Source of the DNA: Lucifuga dentata
Taxonomy: Eukaryota; Chordata; Actinopteri; Ophidiiformes; Bythitidae
Direction of reading: 5' to 3'
DNA length: 64,000 bases
Assembly (NCBI GenBank): GCA_014773175.1
Contig: VXCM01002102.1
Coordinates: forward strand, 1-64,000
Shown here: positions 11,721 through 24,510 of the stretch, piece by piece
Layout of the letters: each line of letters begins with the position of its first letter
How positions within the stretch are numbered: position 1 is the first letter of the stretch
The notes under the pieces: model-generated
The model's database searches: none
Seen by the model: the letters and a program-made list of their open reading frames with translations, nothing else
What the model was told of the DNA's origin: nothing
Translations under genes and position numbers: made by a program

Positions 11721-14700
11721 CAAATATTCAAAGCTAATTCTTGCTATCTTTTCTCATTTTGCATTTCAAACTGCATCCATTTATTCAAAATATACATTTA
11801 TGTACATAAATGTCACCATTTTACAATAGATATTATATTTGCTTACATCTTTTAAGGAATACTGTATGCATTTACTAAGAATAAAGACTGAGTGTTTTCA
11901 AGTCAAACAAACTCTGTTACACTGTTAAAATGCAACATTTTAATTTAATATTGGTGTAACTCCATATTACATTCCCTGAGAATGTACATACACTTATTTT
12001 TCTTTTAAAATTCATGAAATTCGATGTCCTTTAATGAAATCATTATATGGTGAATAGCATCAGTTAAATATATAAACCTTTTTGAAACAAATTAACTCAA
12101 GCAGGGAGACTAATGTGACTCCTGACCTTTGAATTAAAATATAATTTATCTTTTTCTTTGTCTAAAACTACATCACATTACAGTATACTGGTTACACATT
12201 GCAAAACAAATATGACAATTAATGTAGTATGATGTTAATTCTAGAGTAAAAATATACTTTGGGGCATTAAAGTAAGTGCTTAACAATTGCACCATTTTGT
12301 TGGAATGACCCTAAAGTCTGCAGTACATTTCACGTTCTGGTAACCTGGATTCAATTCCTCAGAGATGCTTGGTGATCTTCAGTAGGAAGAATAATGTGCA
12401 GCCACAGGCTGAGAAACCTGAGGGACACTGATGGTGATGGTGATGATGGTAACGATGATGATCTCTGGCCACAGTGTCACAGAGATGTTTCCTGCTGCTG
12501 TGGCAATTTCAGGGAATACCGCAGCTTGACCAACATGATCAGCATCTGTAATAAGCATGAGCAAGCAGCAGGGGGAGTTTTCACACGTGTTTTACAGGTA
12601 AAAAAAATAATTTTATGATCAATGTCCTACTGTCAATGATAAAGCTAGTACATCTACTACTACTAGTATACAGAAGTAATACTAATACTACTACAGACTG
12701 GCATGACCACCGTTAACTACTATGCAACTATAATGTCTACAATCATTACATTACTAATATTTGCCAAAATTATTCCTACTAGTACTACTACTACTGCTAT
12801 ATGTAATAGCTTGTAATACTGTTATGTAGTGCTATTGTTACTCCTGTGTAAAAGTACTCAAGCTTAACAAAACTATACTTGAACCTTAATATTATCACTG
12901 AGCTATAAACAGTCAAATCAAAGATTCAGCTACTGCTAAAATGTCAGAATCTTCCAGCCAGACTTGATTTTATTTGATTTTATTCATTTTTTATTTTATT
13001 TAAATCTGATATCAAGTAAATTCAGTATTTTCAAACAGCAGAGCAGCTGTAATGTACACGTGTACAAAACTTTTTAACATACATGGTACATAAGGGACAG
13101 ATAGGGACAGAAACATGTGGGCAGTCTAATATTTCAGTGAAAAGACAATAAATTTAATCAATCAATCAATCAATCAATACTTTTCATACTGAGGCTTTGG
13201 CTTTTCAACCTGAAATTGATACACTCATTGTTCTATAAAGAGGTTTTTTACATTTGTGTACAGCAAAACACAAAAGTCATTTCTTTTGGTGAAAACTCCA
13301 GGCTGAAGCGCAGAGAAGGAGGACTGGGTTTGGTGAGAAATGACTGCAGATGACCTGCATCCTGCTTTTCCTCCTGACCTTCACTTTCTTCAGTGAGACA
13401 CTTCAAATAAACACCAAAATAACTTCTCATATGCCTCTGCGCCATTTTCTCTGAAGTTTTTTCTTTCAGTCAAAAAAAAAAAAAAAAAAAAAAATCACTT
13501 TTAAGTTCACCAATAACTTCTACATAAAATATGTATGAATATGTATGAATATTTTATATCAAAGATGCTGCTTCCCCATGTTTTATTTTCTGTTTCATAG
13601 TGGGAGAACTTTGTAAAAGCAGTGAAGAAGAGCTCGACACACACGACTATGTGAGCAAAGAAACACAAAGATATACAACTTTCTGATACTGAAGTAGAAG
13701 AAGAAAGGAGTGGTGTGGTTAAATTGTGAGATTTTGACTCTCTCTCTCTCTCTCTCTCTCTCAGGATGCTGCTATCTGTCTTCCATCCAGAGCCTTGCTG
13801 TTTTTTGGATCTTTGCTGTTTGGATGTCTTTAGCTCCTCCTTCTCCTCCTCCAGATGTTCCTTTGGTTCTTTAAAGTTCTGCTGTGGTGCGTCTCAGTCT
13901 TTGCGTCTCCGCTGTGTCATTGTCTGTCTTTTGTTCTGTCCTGTATTCTGCTGTTTTTACCTTATGTGTGTGATGCTGCGTATTTTGCCATTAACAGCCC
14001 AGTCTATGTTTACGGCATGTTTCTCTCTCTTGGCATTTCTCTGCTCATTTTCAACAGATGAAAGTCTAACATACAAACTTTTTAATATCATCACGTGTTA
14101 TACTTTTCCAAAATGGTGATGATTCATTAATCATTTTAAATAAGTCAACTAATCAGGAGTTTGAACTGCAATATGTGTTTATTAGCACCTGACAGATATA
14201 TTAGGAGCACCAATATTATCAGCTGATAATGGCTTATCATAGATATATCATCAATATACACAATATGACAGCAGATAAATGAATAGAAATTGCATTACAT
14301 ACAATAAAAGCAGCATAACAGCTCGTAAAACATTTATGCACATATTTAGTTTCTGTTAATTTTTAGTTATTAATTCATAATCAAGTTTACAGCTCTATTT
14401 CCTGCTCCTATATTTATTGTTACTGTCATGAATGCAATAATTTAAGTGATCCATGCAAAAATGTTTATGTTAAAAATTAATATGTCAATGTATTATGCTA
14501 TGATTTTTTTTTTCTCAAGTATTAAGTTCGACGTCATAACATTTTGGTATGGATCTGACTTTATTCCTCATATAATGAGCTTAATATAGTTCATGAAAAT
14601 AAGGTAACTAATAATTTACATTTGCACAATTTGGTAATTTGTAAAAGTAGTTTGAAAACTTTTTTTTTTTTTTTTTTTTNTTTTTTTTTTTTTTTTTTGT

Positions 14701-15469
14701 GAATTTCAGGCAATACCAATGAAACTGTATGTATGTTACTTGTGTTTGTTTTGTTTTTTTTAACCCATTTAAACCATTTTAACCCAACTTCAATTTGGTT
14801 GATTTAAAGCTTTGAATAGTTTTTCTCAATATTTATGTATATTAATTTAATTAACTCATCTTTAACTATGTTTTTTTTTAGGTTACACACAAAATAAAAG
14901 ATATAAAGTAGAAAAAAGGCAAATATGAAATTTTGCATGGAATATTGCTTTAATCTTACAGCAGCTATAATACAGACATGCAGATTTGCTGATGTTGGGA
15001 TAAATGAAGTTGATAAGAAAATAACAAAATAATAATGTTTTTAACTCATAGATCTATGAATCACTTGGGTGTCCTGCTATCCAACATTTTGGGTGTAAAG
15101 GTTCTATTTTAATCTGTAAATATCTTATTTAATCTGAAATAAATGTATTAAAAAGTCTTAAATTTGACTGAATGTTGCCTTCAGGTGCTTTTGTTTCTGT
15201 GGCTTCTTTTCAAGCAAATAACCCTGCAGATATTATATTCACATAAAACACAGCCATCATATTTTACGCAATTTAATATGAGTTGCACATGAGGAATGAA
15301 ATTTAACCTGTAACATATGTGTGTGTGTGTGTGTGTGTATCTACATGCTTCATTTCTCAAAAGTGTGGCATAAATATGTCTTTCTGGAATTATAACCGCA
15401 GGTACAAAGTTCTACAAGTGAAGTACTTCCTTCTTCATAAATCACCGCTGTTTCCTCATTCTCAGAGTG

Positions 15470-15668
15470 ATAACAGGAAGTAAAAGGAGGGAGACCCAAC
15501 TTATCAGTGCAGGTTTATAGATCAAAAATCACCTCAAGTCTACCAGAGACTTGATGCTCTGCTGCAAGAACAGAACATCCATAAGGACCCAACGTGAACG
15601 GCACACAAAGAACACTCTGGACCGAACCAGGCCAGACTAATCACAGAAATCAGTCCAAGTGCTGAACA
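15470..15668 (+). promoter_or_regulatory. 5' leader and possible promoter of stap2
   Basis: Contains a purine-rich ETS-type site (aggaagtaaaagg, about 15476-15488) and a TATA-like ggtttatagat near 15511, upstream of the ATG at 15669. This is suggestive only; no start site can be proved from sequence. Confidence 0.3.
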
Positions 15669-18600
15669 ATGGATGTTCACCCAAGAGTGGTCCACAGGAG
15701 GAGGGCCACCATCACAGCTCTACCTCTCTACTACTCAGGACACCTGATGAAGAAAAATGCAGGAGAGAAGGTGAGGACGAAGATGGAAGGATTCAGAGTG
15801 TAGAAGAGGAGAGAGAGTAGAAAAATGTACAGAAACATAATTGACAAATGTGAACAAAAGCATAAGACTTGTGATTTTCAGGATTTCAACAAGTGCTACG
15901 GAGAGCTCAGAGGTTCCACCATCTTTCTGTACAAAGATGACTCGCAGGCTACCGTAAGTAAACTGTTACATCCGATCAATACAAAATTAATTGTTGAGGA
16001 ATTAAGTGTTGCTATTTAGCTTTGATTCAAGGCAACAGGGGGTAAATGGCTATAAGGAAGCAGATAAAAGAGAACCAGAGGTCACTGAACACCATAAACA
16101 GATTTTTCCTTTAAATGTATTAAACTTCTTTTTACTGCAGATCAACCGTATGTTACCAAGTGATGTGTTGCAGATGTGCAGGGTTTTGTGTTCTATCAGT
16201 ACACAGAGAAGCTGGACCTGGAGCAACTTAAGTCCATGGAATTAGGTTCTCCGTATCAGAGGAAGAGTCCAGCCATCTTCACTCTTACCCTGCACACACA
16301 GCAGGTGCAGCTAAAGGTGCATAGAAATAAAACGTGTCAGGATTTGCTTGCCTCATTCAACCACAAATGAAGTCAGTCTACAAAGAAATGATCAAAAAAC
16401 ACAATGTAAAAGGCCAGATGAGCATGTCTTTAATTTGGCACATATATTCTCTGCTTGTGAGCATTATATGCTGTTGTTTGTGTGTCTGTGCAGATGGACA
16501 ACCCTGACACAGGGGAGGAGTGGAGGGGTTTCATACTGACCGTGATCAAAGTAAGAATACAAAAACCATTTTTAATTATTTCTTTTATTTATTTCTTACA
16601 GGGACGATGCACATGAATGAAAATCTCTGTAAATGTAACAGAGTTAGCCAAAGGCTAATTTTCATCTGTAGTCCCTGGCCAGATATTAAAAGCATCCTAT
16701 AAAAAAAAAAGCAAACATAACATTTAAAAAAGCAAACATTAACCCATACATACATGAATTGTATTGTTTTATGTAAAAAAAAAAAAGTTCAATATTTCTT
16801 TTAAAAAGGAAGCACACATATGCACACACACGCCCATGCAGGCACACTCACAGCCTGATAGCTTGGTGTGGGAGGTTGTCTAATAAACGAGCAGTAGAGT
16901 CACTGAAATTTTCCTCCGGTGCAAAAAGTGCAAAATATTGGAAACTCTAAATATCACAGGAGAAAGTTTCTTGCAACACATCATTGTGTTCATTTGTAGA
17001 AAATAAACATATTCTGCATACGTATTATAGCTGTTGATTGAAGGGATTTCCTGCACAAAGTCTAGTTTAACAAGTGAAAGTAAACTATTTTTTCTGATTA
17101 ATCATTAATCAGAAAAAATAGTTTACTTTCATTTGCAGGAAATGTCTTATTTGGGCCAAATTATGGTCTAATCATTAGACCATAATTTGGCTCACATATG
17201 ACAGACTATTCTCCCATTTAGCCAGTAAAGTTCATATTAAGACCAACAGTTAAAATTGTAATAACAATAAATACTGTGTATTACATGGTGACAAATAATA
17301 TAGGAAGAAACTCTACATACTGCCAAAATATGCTGCCAAATATATTTATGGGACCAAAAGACCATATCAATAGCTTTTTTTTTTTTTTTTTTTTTCCCAG
17401 TTAATTGACTTTGTTGTATCTTGAACGTGAATGTAACTGAGCTGGACGTCAGCATCCATTTTGTTTTTCTGCCTGTTTAACTGCAATTTCTGGACTATCA
17501 AGAACTTCTGATATGTGAATCTCCGGCAGGGAAAGTAGATAAATTTAATCATTTCCCCAGGGCTGTCCAGGAATATTCAGGAATTCTACAATTGGTTCAC
17601 TTTACAAAACATATCAGGATTTTCCTATCATGGATTTACTATTATAAAGATACTGTGTGAAATGGATAGAATCTATAAAAAACAAAGAGCTCTGTCTGCC
17701 TGTAGAAAGAGATTCCCGCTAAATTCCAGCTGCTGCCTGGCCAGATGTTGAGGCTGGAGGAGGCTCTGGCTCAGGAGAAGAGAAGAAATGCCCCCCAGTC
17801 TCATCCACCCCTCCCACCCCGNAGCCTTCCTACCTGCAGCCTCTTCCTCCACCTCCTCCTCCTCTCCAACACCCAACAGCACCTCTGCGATGCCTTCGTA
17901 AGTTTGAGAGGCAGTTTCCAGAAATGTTCCTTTGCTGTGGACCGACTTTCAGTTTTATCAGAAACAATCATCTTTTGTTTTTCTCTTCCTGCTATTTCTG
18001 TCTTTCCATCAACAAATTAAGGCTCAAAATGACTATAATAAGTTGGTAAAAACAACATACATGAAAACAAGTATCAAAAACATAAAAAACAAGTATCTTT
18101 TTCAGGCAGCTTTGAGGAAGTATTAAATCTGTATTTCCTGCAGGTGTTTCTATGATGTGACTCGTCAGGAGGCAGAGCGGATGTTGGAGAACAATCCAGA
18201 GTGTGGAGACATCATTCTCCGCCCATCCACCTTCCCAAACAACTATGCCCTGACCCTCAGACAAGTCAATGCCAGGTCTGATGATCCAGCTGCACCTCTG
18301 AGCTGCACCACAGAATACATTAATGTCAGAGAGTTTTCGTTTCCATCAGGAAATAAGCAATCATCACTCCAACATGTTGCCTAACAAATTAATGCAACAT
18401 CCGTGTTGTTTTAATTGAGGAATCTTCGCTAACCAGGATAGGAATTTGCTTCTAGTTTTGCACAATGCAAAGTTTGTGTTCTACTCTAATGACAGAACAT
18501 GCGCTGAAAAAAAAGGGAAATGTAAACCAACGGTTCTAAATGAACAGGAATTCTGCAACTCCAGTGTAACAGGTCTTATTGTAGCCCTAAAAGCATTAGT

Positions 18601-21600
18601 ATAGGTAGCATTAGCATAATGGACTATAATGGACTACTACAAGCATAATCTACAGTACTATTAGCATAAGAATAATGTGTAGTTTATGTAATAAATAATC
18701 CTGACAAGTAGTAACCATGAAGTGCTACAGTATGGAAGAGGATTAGGGCCACTTGAAAAAAAAAATAAAATAAAATAAGAGTTCTGAGATTGACTGACTT
18801 TAATCTCAGAATTCTGAGATTAAAGTCAGAATTCTGGCATCAAGGTCACATGGTATCATTCTGGCTGTAATGTCAGACCTATAGTAGATGACTTGGTAAA
18901 GCTGTATTTCAGGCTTTCTTTCAGTAACAAGGAAATACGTAAGTGGTTTTAATCTCAGAATTTTGACTTTTTTTCTAGGAATTCTGACTTTAATCTCAGA
19001 ATTCTGACTTTTACTCAGAATTCTGACTTTAATCTTAGAACTCTTCTCTTTTTTTCAAGTGGCCCTAATCCTCTTCCATACTATAGGAATGAGCATAGGA
19101 AACAGTAAAATAAAAACAGAGAAGTAGCATAAAGTATAAAGTCAGTAAACAAACACTCCTCCCCTTCTTTGTGTCAGTGGGCCAGTGATGAAGAACTACA
19201 GAGTGACCTGCACCACCTCAGGGTTTGTCATTGAGCTGGACTCAGCAGTAAGCCTCAAAACTTTCAACTTTTAACAGTCTACACTCTACAGGGTCTTACT
19301 TTACCGTGTGCTGATCAGAACAAGCATCACCTGCAGCATGTATTCATATACAGCCAGAACATGTGAGTGCTCTCATATTGCATGTTTACATACTAAAAAC
19401 TCTGACACATTGTCATTTGTATGTCAGCTGTGCATCATTGGCATTATATTTTGTAGTAAAATCAAACCAAAAATAGATGAAACTATTTATTCAAAGCAAA
19501 GTATGAACATTTATCCATCATGTTGAAAAGATGAGTATTTCCACAGGTTTCAAGTTCATGAAACCTGTGGAAATACTTTCTGATGCTGCTATCACAGCCA
19601 AAGGCGTAGATTTAGGTAGGGATGGTAGGAACGTGCCACTAGTGCTACTGAATTGTACCTACCAATATCTGTAACGATCTCAAACAATCTTGTTGCTTAA
19701 AATCCAGCGGAGCCAGTCATATTTATGCAGAATTGCAGGTTTGCGTGTTTTCTGGAAAAACCGGCTGTTCTGACTGGGTGAGACAGTCAGTGCGTTCTGT
19801 GATACCTGCTGATCTGGCAACCTGCAGTCTGTCTGCTGCCCAAGATGCATCTGTGAGAGCAATTTACAGCAACGAATTTGAAGCTGTAAATAATTATAGT
19901 TTAACGATTAAACATCACAGAATTCAGAAGCCTTTTGGTTTTAACATTGTACACTTGTGGTCTCTAACTATCAAGCTTTTGGTATGTGTATGATACCAAA
20001 AGCTTGATTGTTCAAACTTACAGTATTAGTCTTTGCTGGATGGAACTAAATCACTCAGTTGATTTGAGATTTAAATTCATTTCATCAGGAAAATCCTGGT
20101 AGCAGTAGTTTGACACCACAGGCGGAGATACACCCAGCGAGGCATGTGATTGGTCAGTTTAATGATAAGAGTTTCTTATTGGATAAAATCCTTGTCAATC
20201 AATTCAAAGCTTGTAAAAAGTTATCACTGAGCATTCTGATTGGCTGCTTTGAGTATGTGTTCAGCGTACTGACGCAGGGGATTTTTGTCTAAAATGGAAT
20301 AATGGAGACAAAAATTTATCATGGAATCTTTTTTTTTTTTAGGAAATTATCTTCACAATGTGATAAGAATGCAAATTTATTCCATATTTTGTGGTGTTTT
20401 GGTCGCTGGACGTCACAGTTTAATGTCACAGTGAGCAGCCTGTTGGAAGCATGATTGACATACAGGATTTCACATTGTTTTATCACTATTTTCTTTACCT
20501 GGCACCGCTAACGAAAACTGTGAGGAAAATTTGCCAGCACCAGTGACGAAAATTAACCTGGTAACGAAAACTGTGATGAAAATCAACCGGTGATTTGTAC
20601 GGTAACGAAAACTGTGACTAAAATTAATCTGGTACTGGCACCGATAACGAAAACTGTGAGGAAAATGAATGTTTTCATTCACGAAAACTGTGATGAAAAT
20701 CAACACGGTACGAAAGCTATACTTGTGTATGATACAGAAAAGCATGACACACCAAGTGCACACACAACTGACAAAAAAGTCCCTGCCAATGTTGAAACCA
20801 AACCACAGATCAAAGCCTTAGTTAAAATAAAATAATAAAATCTTGAGAATATTTATGTATTATTATAATATTCTATGCTCTGAGGTGGAGCGCACTTTGC
20901 TTGGGAAAGGAAACACTTTTCTTTTTCTTTTTTTTAAATGTACATTTTCCTTATTACTTGTGGTTATGTGGTTCTCAAACTGTGGCACATGAACCACTGG
21001 TGGGACTTGAAATACCCCTGGCTGTGTGCCACGTGTCTGGAAATTTCTGCAGAGTTGAAATATGGAAAATATGGAACAGCTTAAATATAGAAATTCTGTT
21101 ATTACGGCACATAATTCTTAAATAAATTAACATTTTTTTAAAATGATTTCTTTAGGCTTAATTTTTATTCTCTTTCAATTAAGCATTGGATTTTTATTAA
21201 ACTTTTTTAAAAGCAACTCTTTCCGTGTGCTGTGGTGTTACAAAGTGGTACATGGTTCAAAAAGTGAGAGAACCGCTGCACTACGGGATCATATAAAATT
21301 CTTATGAAAACCTTGATCACCAATATTAGAGAGTATTAAGAGTGCAATAGTACAAACACAGAATAGGAAGTGTAAACAAATTTTAATAGAATATTAGCTG
21401 AATCTAGATAAGGTGATGTCATAGATATAAAACATTATGCTAGGAAATATGTTTTCCTTCTTACTTTACTGCCAGGTTATCTCTGTCTTTTTTTTTTTTT
21501 TTTTTTTGCCTCTCTGTAGGTGACAGTCTCCTCTTTGGATGAGGTGCTAAACTACTTCCTGGAGAAGACAGAGCATCGTCTTAAACCTTACATGAAGACT

Positions 21601-22496
21601 CAACCCTACGACACCTGTATTGGTAAGCAGAGCTGCTGTTAAAAAAAAAAAAAAAAAANAAAAAAAAAAAATCACCTTCAAGCTGTCAATGAGCCAGCAG
21701 AGACACATTATCTCACAATGTGTGTTCAACAGAGTTGCCACCTGCTCCGATGTCGATGAAGAGCTCCTCAACACCAAAAACTGTACCTAAAGCACAGGTG
21801 GCACCCATGATGCGTTCACAGGCAGATAAGGACTCGTCTCCCTCGCTTCAACCTGGAACTAAGACATCAGAGAGCGACTATGTGGTTCCTTATGATCACG
21901 ACACAAAGCAAAGTATGAACACGTGAGAGTACTGAAGGCAATTAATGCCATAAATCATGCATTCATTACATAAAGTATTTAAAATCTGTGCCTTAGGTTT
22001 GTGAAGTCATTCAGCATATTTATACACGTTAAACTTCAGCTTTTTTTTTTCAGATGTCCTTGATTAGATTGAAATGAGCATAAATAAACACTAGTGTAGT
22101 CAGATGTTTAATGATGCTGGATGAGGAGTATACAATCATAAATGCATTTACTCAAGCATATAAATGATCCTTTGTCTTATAATCCGAGTAAACAATCTCT
22201 GCATGCATTTCCTCATCTGGCGTGCTTCTCCTGATACACCAACTATGCAAAAATTCATGTACAACAAACAACAGATACACGCTCGCATTTTTGGCCTAAT
22301 CGCAGTACATATAGTATTGTGTGCATGTAAACATAGTTAGCATTGTGTGATACTTTAATAAGTGATGTTTGCATTTTTTTTTTTTTTTTTTTTGTCTCCT
22401 TTGTCTCAACTAGTTCAGCTGGACAGTGAGCTTCAGGAAGTTTTAAAAATACGGAGGGAAAACATCTACAGCCAACAACAGGCCACCATGAAATGA
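15669..22496 (+). CDS. stap2: Signal-transducing adaptor protein 2 (PH + SH2)
   Basis: Ten exons: 15669-15770, 15882-15953, 16200-16316 (or from 16182, also in frame), 16494-16550, 17706-17897, 18144-18275, 19178-19247, 21520-21622, 21733-21912 and 22414-22496. Exons 1-4 form the PH domain, about 116 residues, ending DTGEEWRGFILTVIK. Exons 6-8 form the SH2 domain: CFYDVTRQEAERMLE, then IILRPS, whose Arg is the phosphotyrosine-binding residue, then MKNYRV. The tail has a proline/serine-rich part, YVVPYDHD, and a C-terminal helix (IQLDSELQEVLKIRRENIYS) matching the end of STAP2 rather than STAP1. The final YSQQ fits the YXXQ STAT3-docking motif known in mammalian STAP-2. STAP proteins are cytoplasmic adaptors below cytokine and tyrosine-kinase receptors. 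An N at 17822 in exon 5 hides a frame change: the stretch before it and the stretch that joins exon 6 are in different frames, so bases are missing there. Confidence 0.92.
17045..17191. repeat. Two adjacent perfect hairpins in stap2 intron 4
   Basis: Hairpin 1 (17075-17131) has 26-bp perfect arms around a 5-base loop (atcat). Outer words atttcctgca / tgcaggaaat extend the fold to 17045-17144. Hairpin 2 (17155-17191) has 18-bp perfect arms around a single base. The arms show no mismatches, so the inversions are recent, whether biological or assembly fold-backs. Confidence 0.9.
17822..17822. other. Single-N gap inside stap2 exon 5
   Basis: The open frame entering from 17706 would reach the donor at 17897 in phase 0, but the SH2 exon at 18144 needs phase 2. 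The phase-2 reading frame downstream of the N is serine/threonine-rich and ends SAMPS, matching the MPACFY joint of STAP1. The N therefore stands for a number of bases that changes the frame. Confidence 0.75.
18729..19083. mobile_element. MITE-like inverted-repeat element in a stap2 intron
   Basis: Terminal inverted repeats of about 30 bp (agtatggaagaggattaggg and its complement) enclose short tandem copies of 'ttctgagattaaagtcaga' in both orientations. There is no coding frame. It lies between the SH2 exons at 18275 and 19178. Confidence 0.75.
19534..19577. repeat. Perfect 19-bp hairpin
   Basis: Arms 19534-19552 and 19559-19577 are exact inverse complements around a 6-base loop. It lies in the stap2 intron between 19247 and 21520. 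A second hairpin with 16-bp perfect arms lies at 19970-20008 in the same intron. Confidence 0.9.
20505..20705. repeat. Degenerate tandem repeat with 'acgaaaactgtga' core
   Basis: About six copies of (t)aacgaaaactgtga.gaaaat follow one another at irregular 20-45 base spacing, with alternating GGTAC-containing spacers. It lies in a stap2 intron and has no coding support on either strand. Confidence 0.75.
20965..21290. mobile_element. hAT-like non-autonomous element
   Basis: Starts tgtggttctcaaactgtgg and ends ...gtgagagaaccgctgca, so the ends are imperfect inverted repeats of the common hAT type. It is related to the fragment near 11605. It lies in the stap2 intron before the exon at 21520. 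Confidence 0.6.
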
Positions 22497-22915
22497 CAAT
22501 CAGCCTTGAAACATCCTGATGCTGCACAAATCATACAGTGATCATATGGTTTCCTGTCAGAAGGAAGATCAGGCGTCAGAAAGATTACATGCTGCTGTTA
22601 GTGTTACTGGACAAAGTGAGAAATTAGTTGTGGTCAAGTTTAAAATCAAAGCTGTTTTTCTTTTTTTGCTGAAACATTGCATCATGTTTTAAATATGGCA
22701 TAATACTGTGAATGTATTCTTAATGAAAACGTGCTGGTTTACAAAACAAGACTTGGGCTATAAGTCACTGTTTAATTATGAGCTAGGCTATAAACCTAAT
22801 ATCTCTAAATAGTAAGAGAGATAAGAATGAAAGGTGTTTGATACTTTGTGACACAGATTTTGATAGGTAAGAACATAGTTCGAGCTAAATAAAATGGGCA
22901 CATTCATGAAAACTT
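22497..22915 (+). terminator. stap2 3' UTR with poly(A) signal
   Basis: Follows the TGA stop at 22494-22496. A canonical aataaa occurs in 'gctaaataaaatgggc' at about 22887, followed by a T/G-rich stretch (cttgtttgcttgtc). This fits a cleavage site near 22910. Confidence 0.6.
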
Positions 22916-23302
22916 GTTTGCTTGTCAAACCAAAAGAAGCTACATTTTTATCATTTATGAGCTATTTTATCTTTTCAATAGCTACTGCATTGCCAGTGTT
23001 ATATGTCTAACCCGTCACTTTGTCTACATGCTGATTTTAAGAAAATGCTTCTAAATGTTCATGCATAAATAGAGAAATTGTGAGCAGCCATATCGAAATG
23101 ATGTTAATACTGCATCTGAGGTTGAGGAGCCATGCCTGACTTTTTCAAGTAAGAATTCCAAGTTGAGGGAGCTTTTTTTTTTTTTTTTTNTTTTTTTTTT
23201 TTTTTTGTTTTTTGGACTTTTTCCAGTCAGAGTTTGGAAATTCTGAGTCGCACACAGCATTAGTTTCTATTTACTCTGATTCTGTTGAATTTATCTTGAC
23301 AC

Positions 23303-24510
23303 CAGTGGCGGGCCGTGTATTTTACACTTACGCCTTCACTCCTATCCTCCCACAATTAAAGCACCTTCTAATAGCCTCAGCATAACACTAGGGCTATAGG
23401 CTGCAGTTATTCGACGTACCAGCCATATTCACAGTGACAGTAACCTTTATCGAGTGAAATAAAGCGATTTAACACGAGGATCAACACCTATGACAGTTAC
23501 AACACACTAACTGCAGAGACATGAATAGGATGTAGCATTATTACGCATTATGAAAGGATGCTGCATCACATATAAACATTGCATAGCCCAAATTAGTGTC
23601 ATTACCAAAGAAACAAGAACAAACTCACAACCATCACATTTACTCATACAACCAGCAAATAAGCAAAAATGCCGTAAAACACAAATAACACAATCAGTAT
23701 TCAATTCCCCACAGATTCCAGCCACATAAAAATCCATCAACTTACCAAAGCTGCTCATCATCTGAGGACAAAGTCCATCCTCCTTTCTGTCTTTACAAAG
23801 AGTTCAATGACACAGCTGTACAGTACATAGGTGCACTTCAGTTCCAAAATGTGAAAAAAAGCATTGTAAATCCATTTCTTCTCCTCCTTCAGCCATTGTG
23901 TGTTAAAAAAAAAAAACAGTAAACGTCTAAAAATCTAAACGTCAATCAAGAAAGTTTAAATAAACATTAATGCTATGTTACGTGCTAGCTAGGTTTACTT
24001 GAGTAGCTAAGCTAACTGGCTCTCTTCTTCTTCTAATGAATTTCTGGCAGGCTGTAGCTGTGTAGCATAATGCTGTACTCCGATGACGTAGGCCAAGGCC
24101 AGCTAGAAGGCCCTGACGTGTAAAAGAATACGCCCAACATGACAAACTCGAAATCTGATTGGTTAAAGAATGACAACAACATCATCCCATTTGCTTGAAT
24201 AGCAGAGGGGATTCACTCAAGATTCTGAAGGCCTCAGGCTAGATTTTTTTTTTCACCCGGAGACAGCACGGGGGAAAATCTGATTGGATAAAAGCTCTAA
24301 TTTATATGAGCTGCACTGGAAGCAGTGCAACTGAGGGAGAGAGTACCGTAGCAACGAAATGACATTAATAACAAAACTGATCGGAATGAGCTTTGTAAAA
24401 TACATATAGCATTAACAAAATATATATTAAATTATAAAAACATAATTTGATATTCTGACAATCTCTAGGCCAGCAGAGAAGGCCTTGCTGGCCCTGACTG
24501 CCCACCACTG
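23303..24510. mobile_element. hAT-type non-autonomous transposon, about 1.2 kb
   Basis: The ends are inverted: cagtggcgggccgtgta on the left and ggccctgactgcccaccactg-like on the right. The flanking 8-mers cttgacac and tttgtcac are a plausible, slightly decayed 8-bp target duplication, as hAT elements make. No transposase-like frame is seen inside. It fills most of the stap2-ankrd13d intergenic space. Confidence 0.65.

Larger units (their letters stand above)
9805..15440. other. Intergenic region between the Pax gene and stap2
   Basis: About 5.6 kb in which I find no exon with splice signals and family similarity. It contains a CT run (10832-10864), a (GATGGT)-like patch near 12425-12465, a second CT run (13738-13762), A runs (about 13472-13493), an N in a T run at 14680, and an hAT-like fragment near 11605. 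Open frames such as 13766-14119 are low-complexity and have no recognisable domain. Confidence 0.6.

Noticed and set aside
13766..14119. 117-codon Cys/Phe-rich open frame preceded by a CT run and AG
   Set aside because: It looks like an acceptor plus exon, but the translation has no family similarity, no partner exon and low-complexity composition.
16182..16200. Longer start for stap2 exon 3
   Set aside because: The acceptor at 16182 is also in frame and adds six residues (GFVFYQ), but the one before 16200 has the better pyrimidine tract and a length nearer to STAP1. It was kept as an alternative only.
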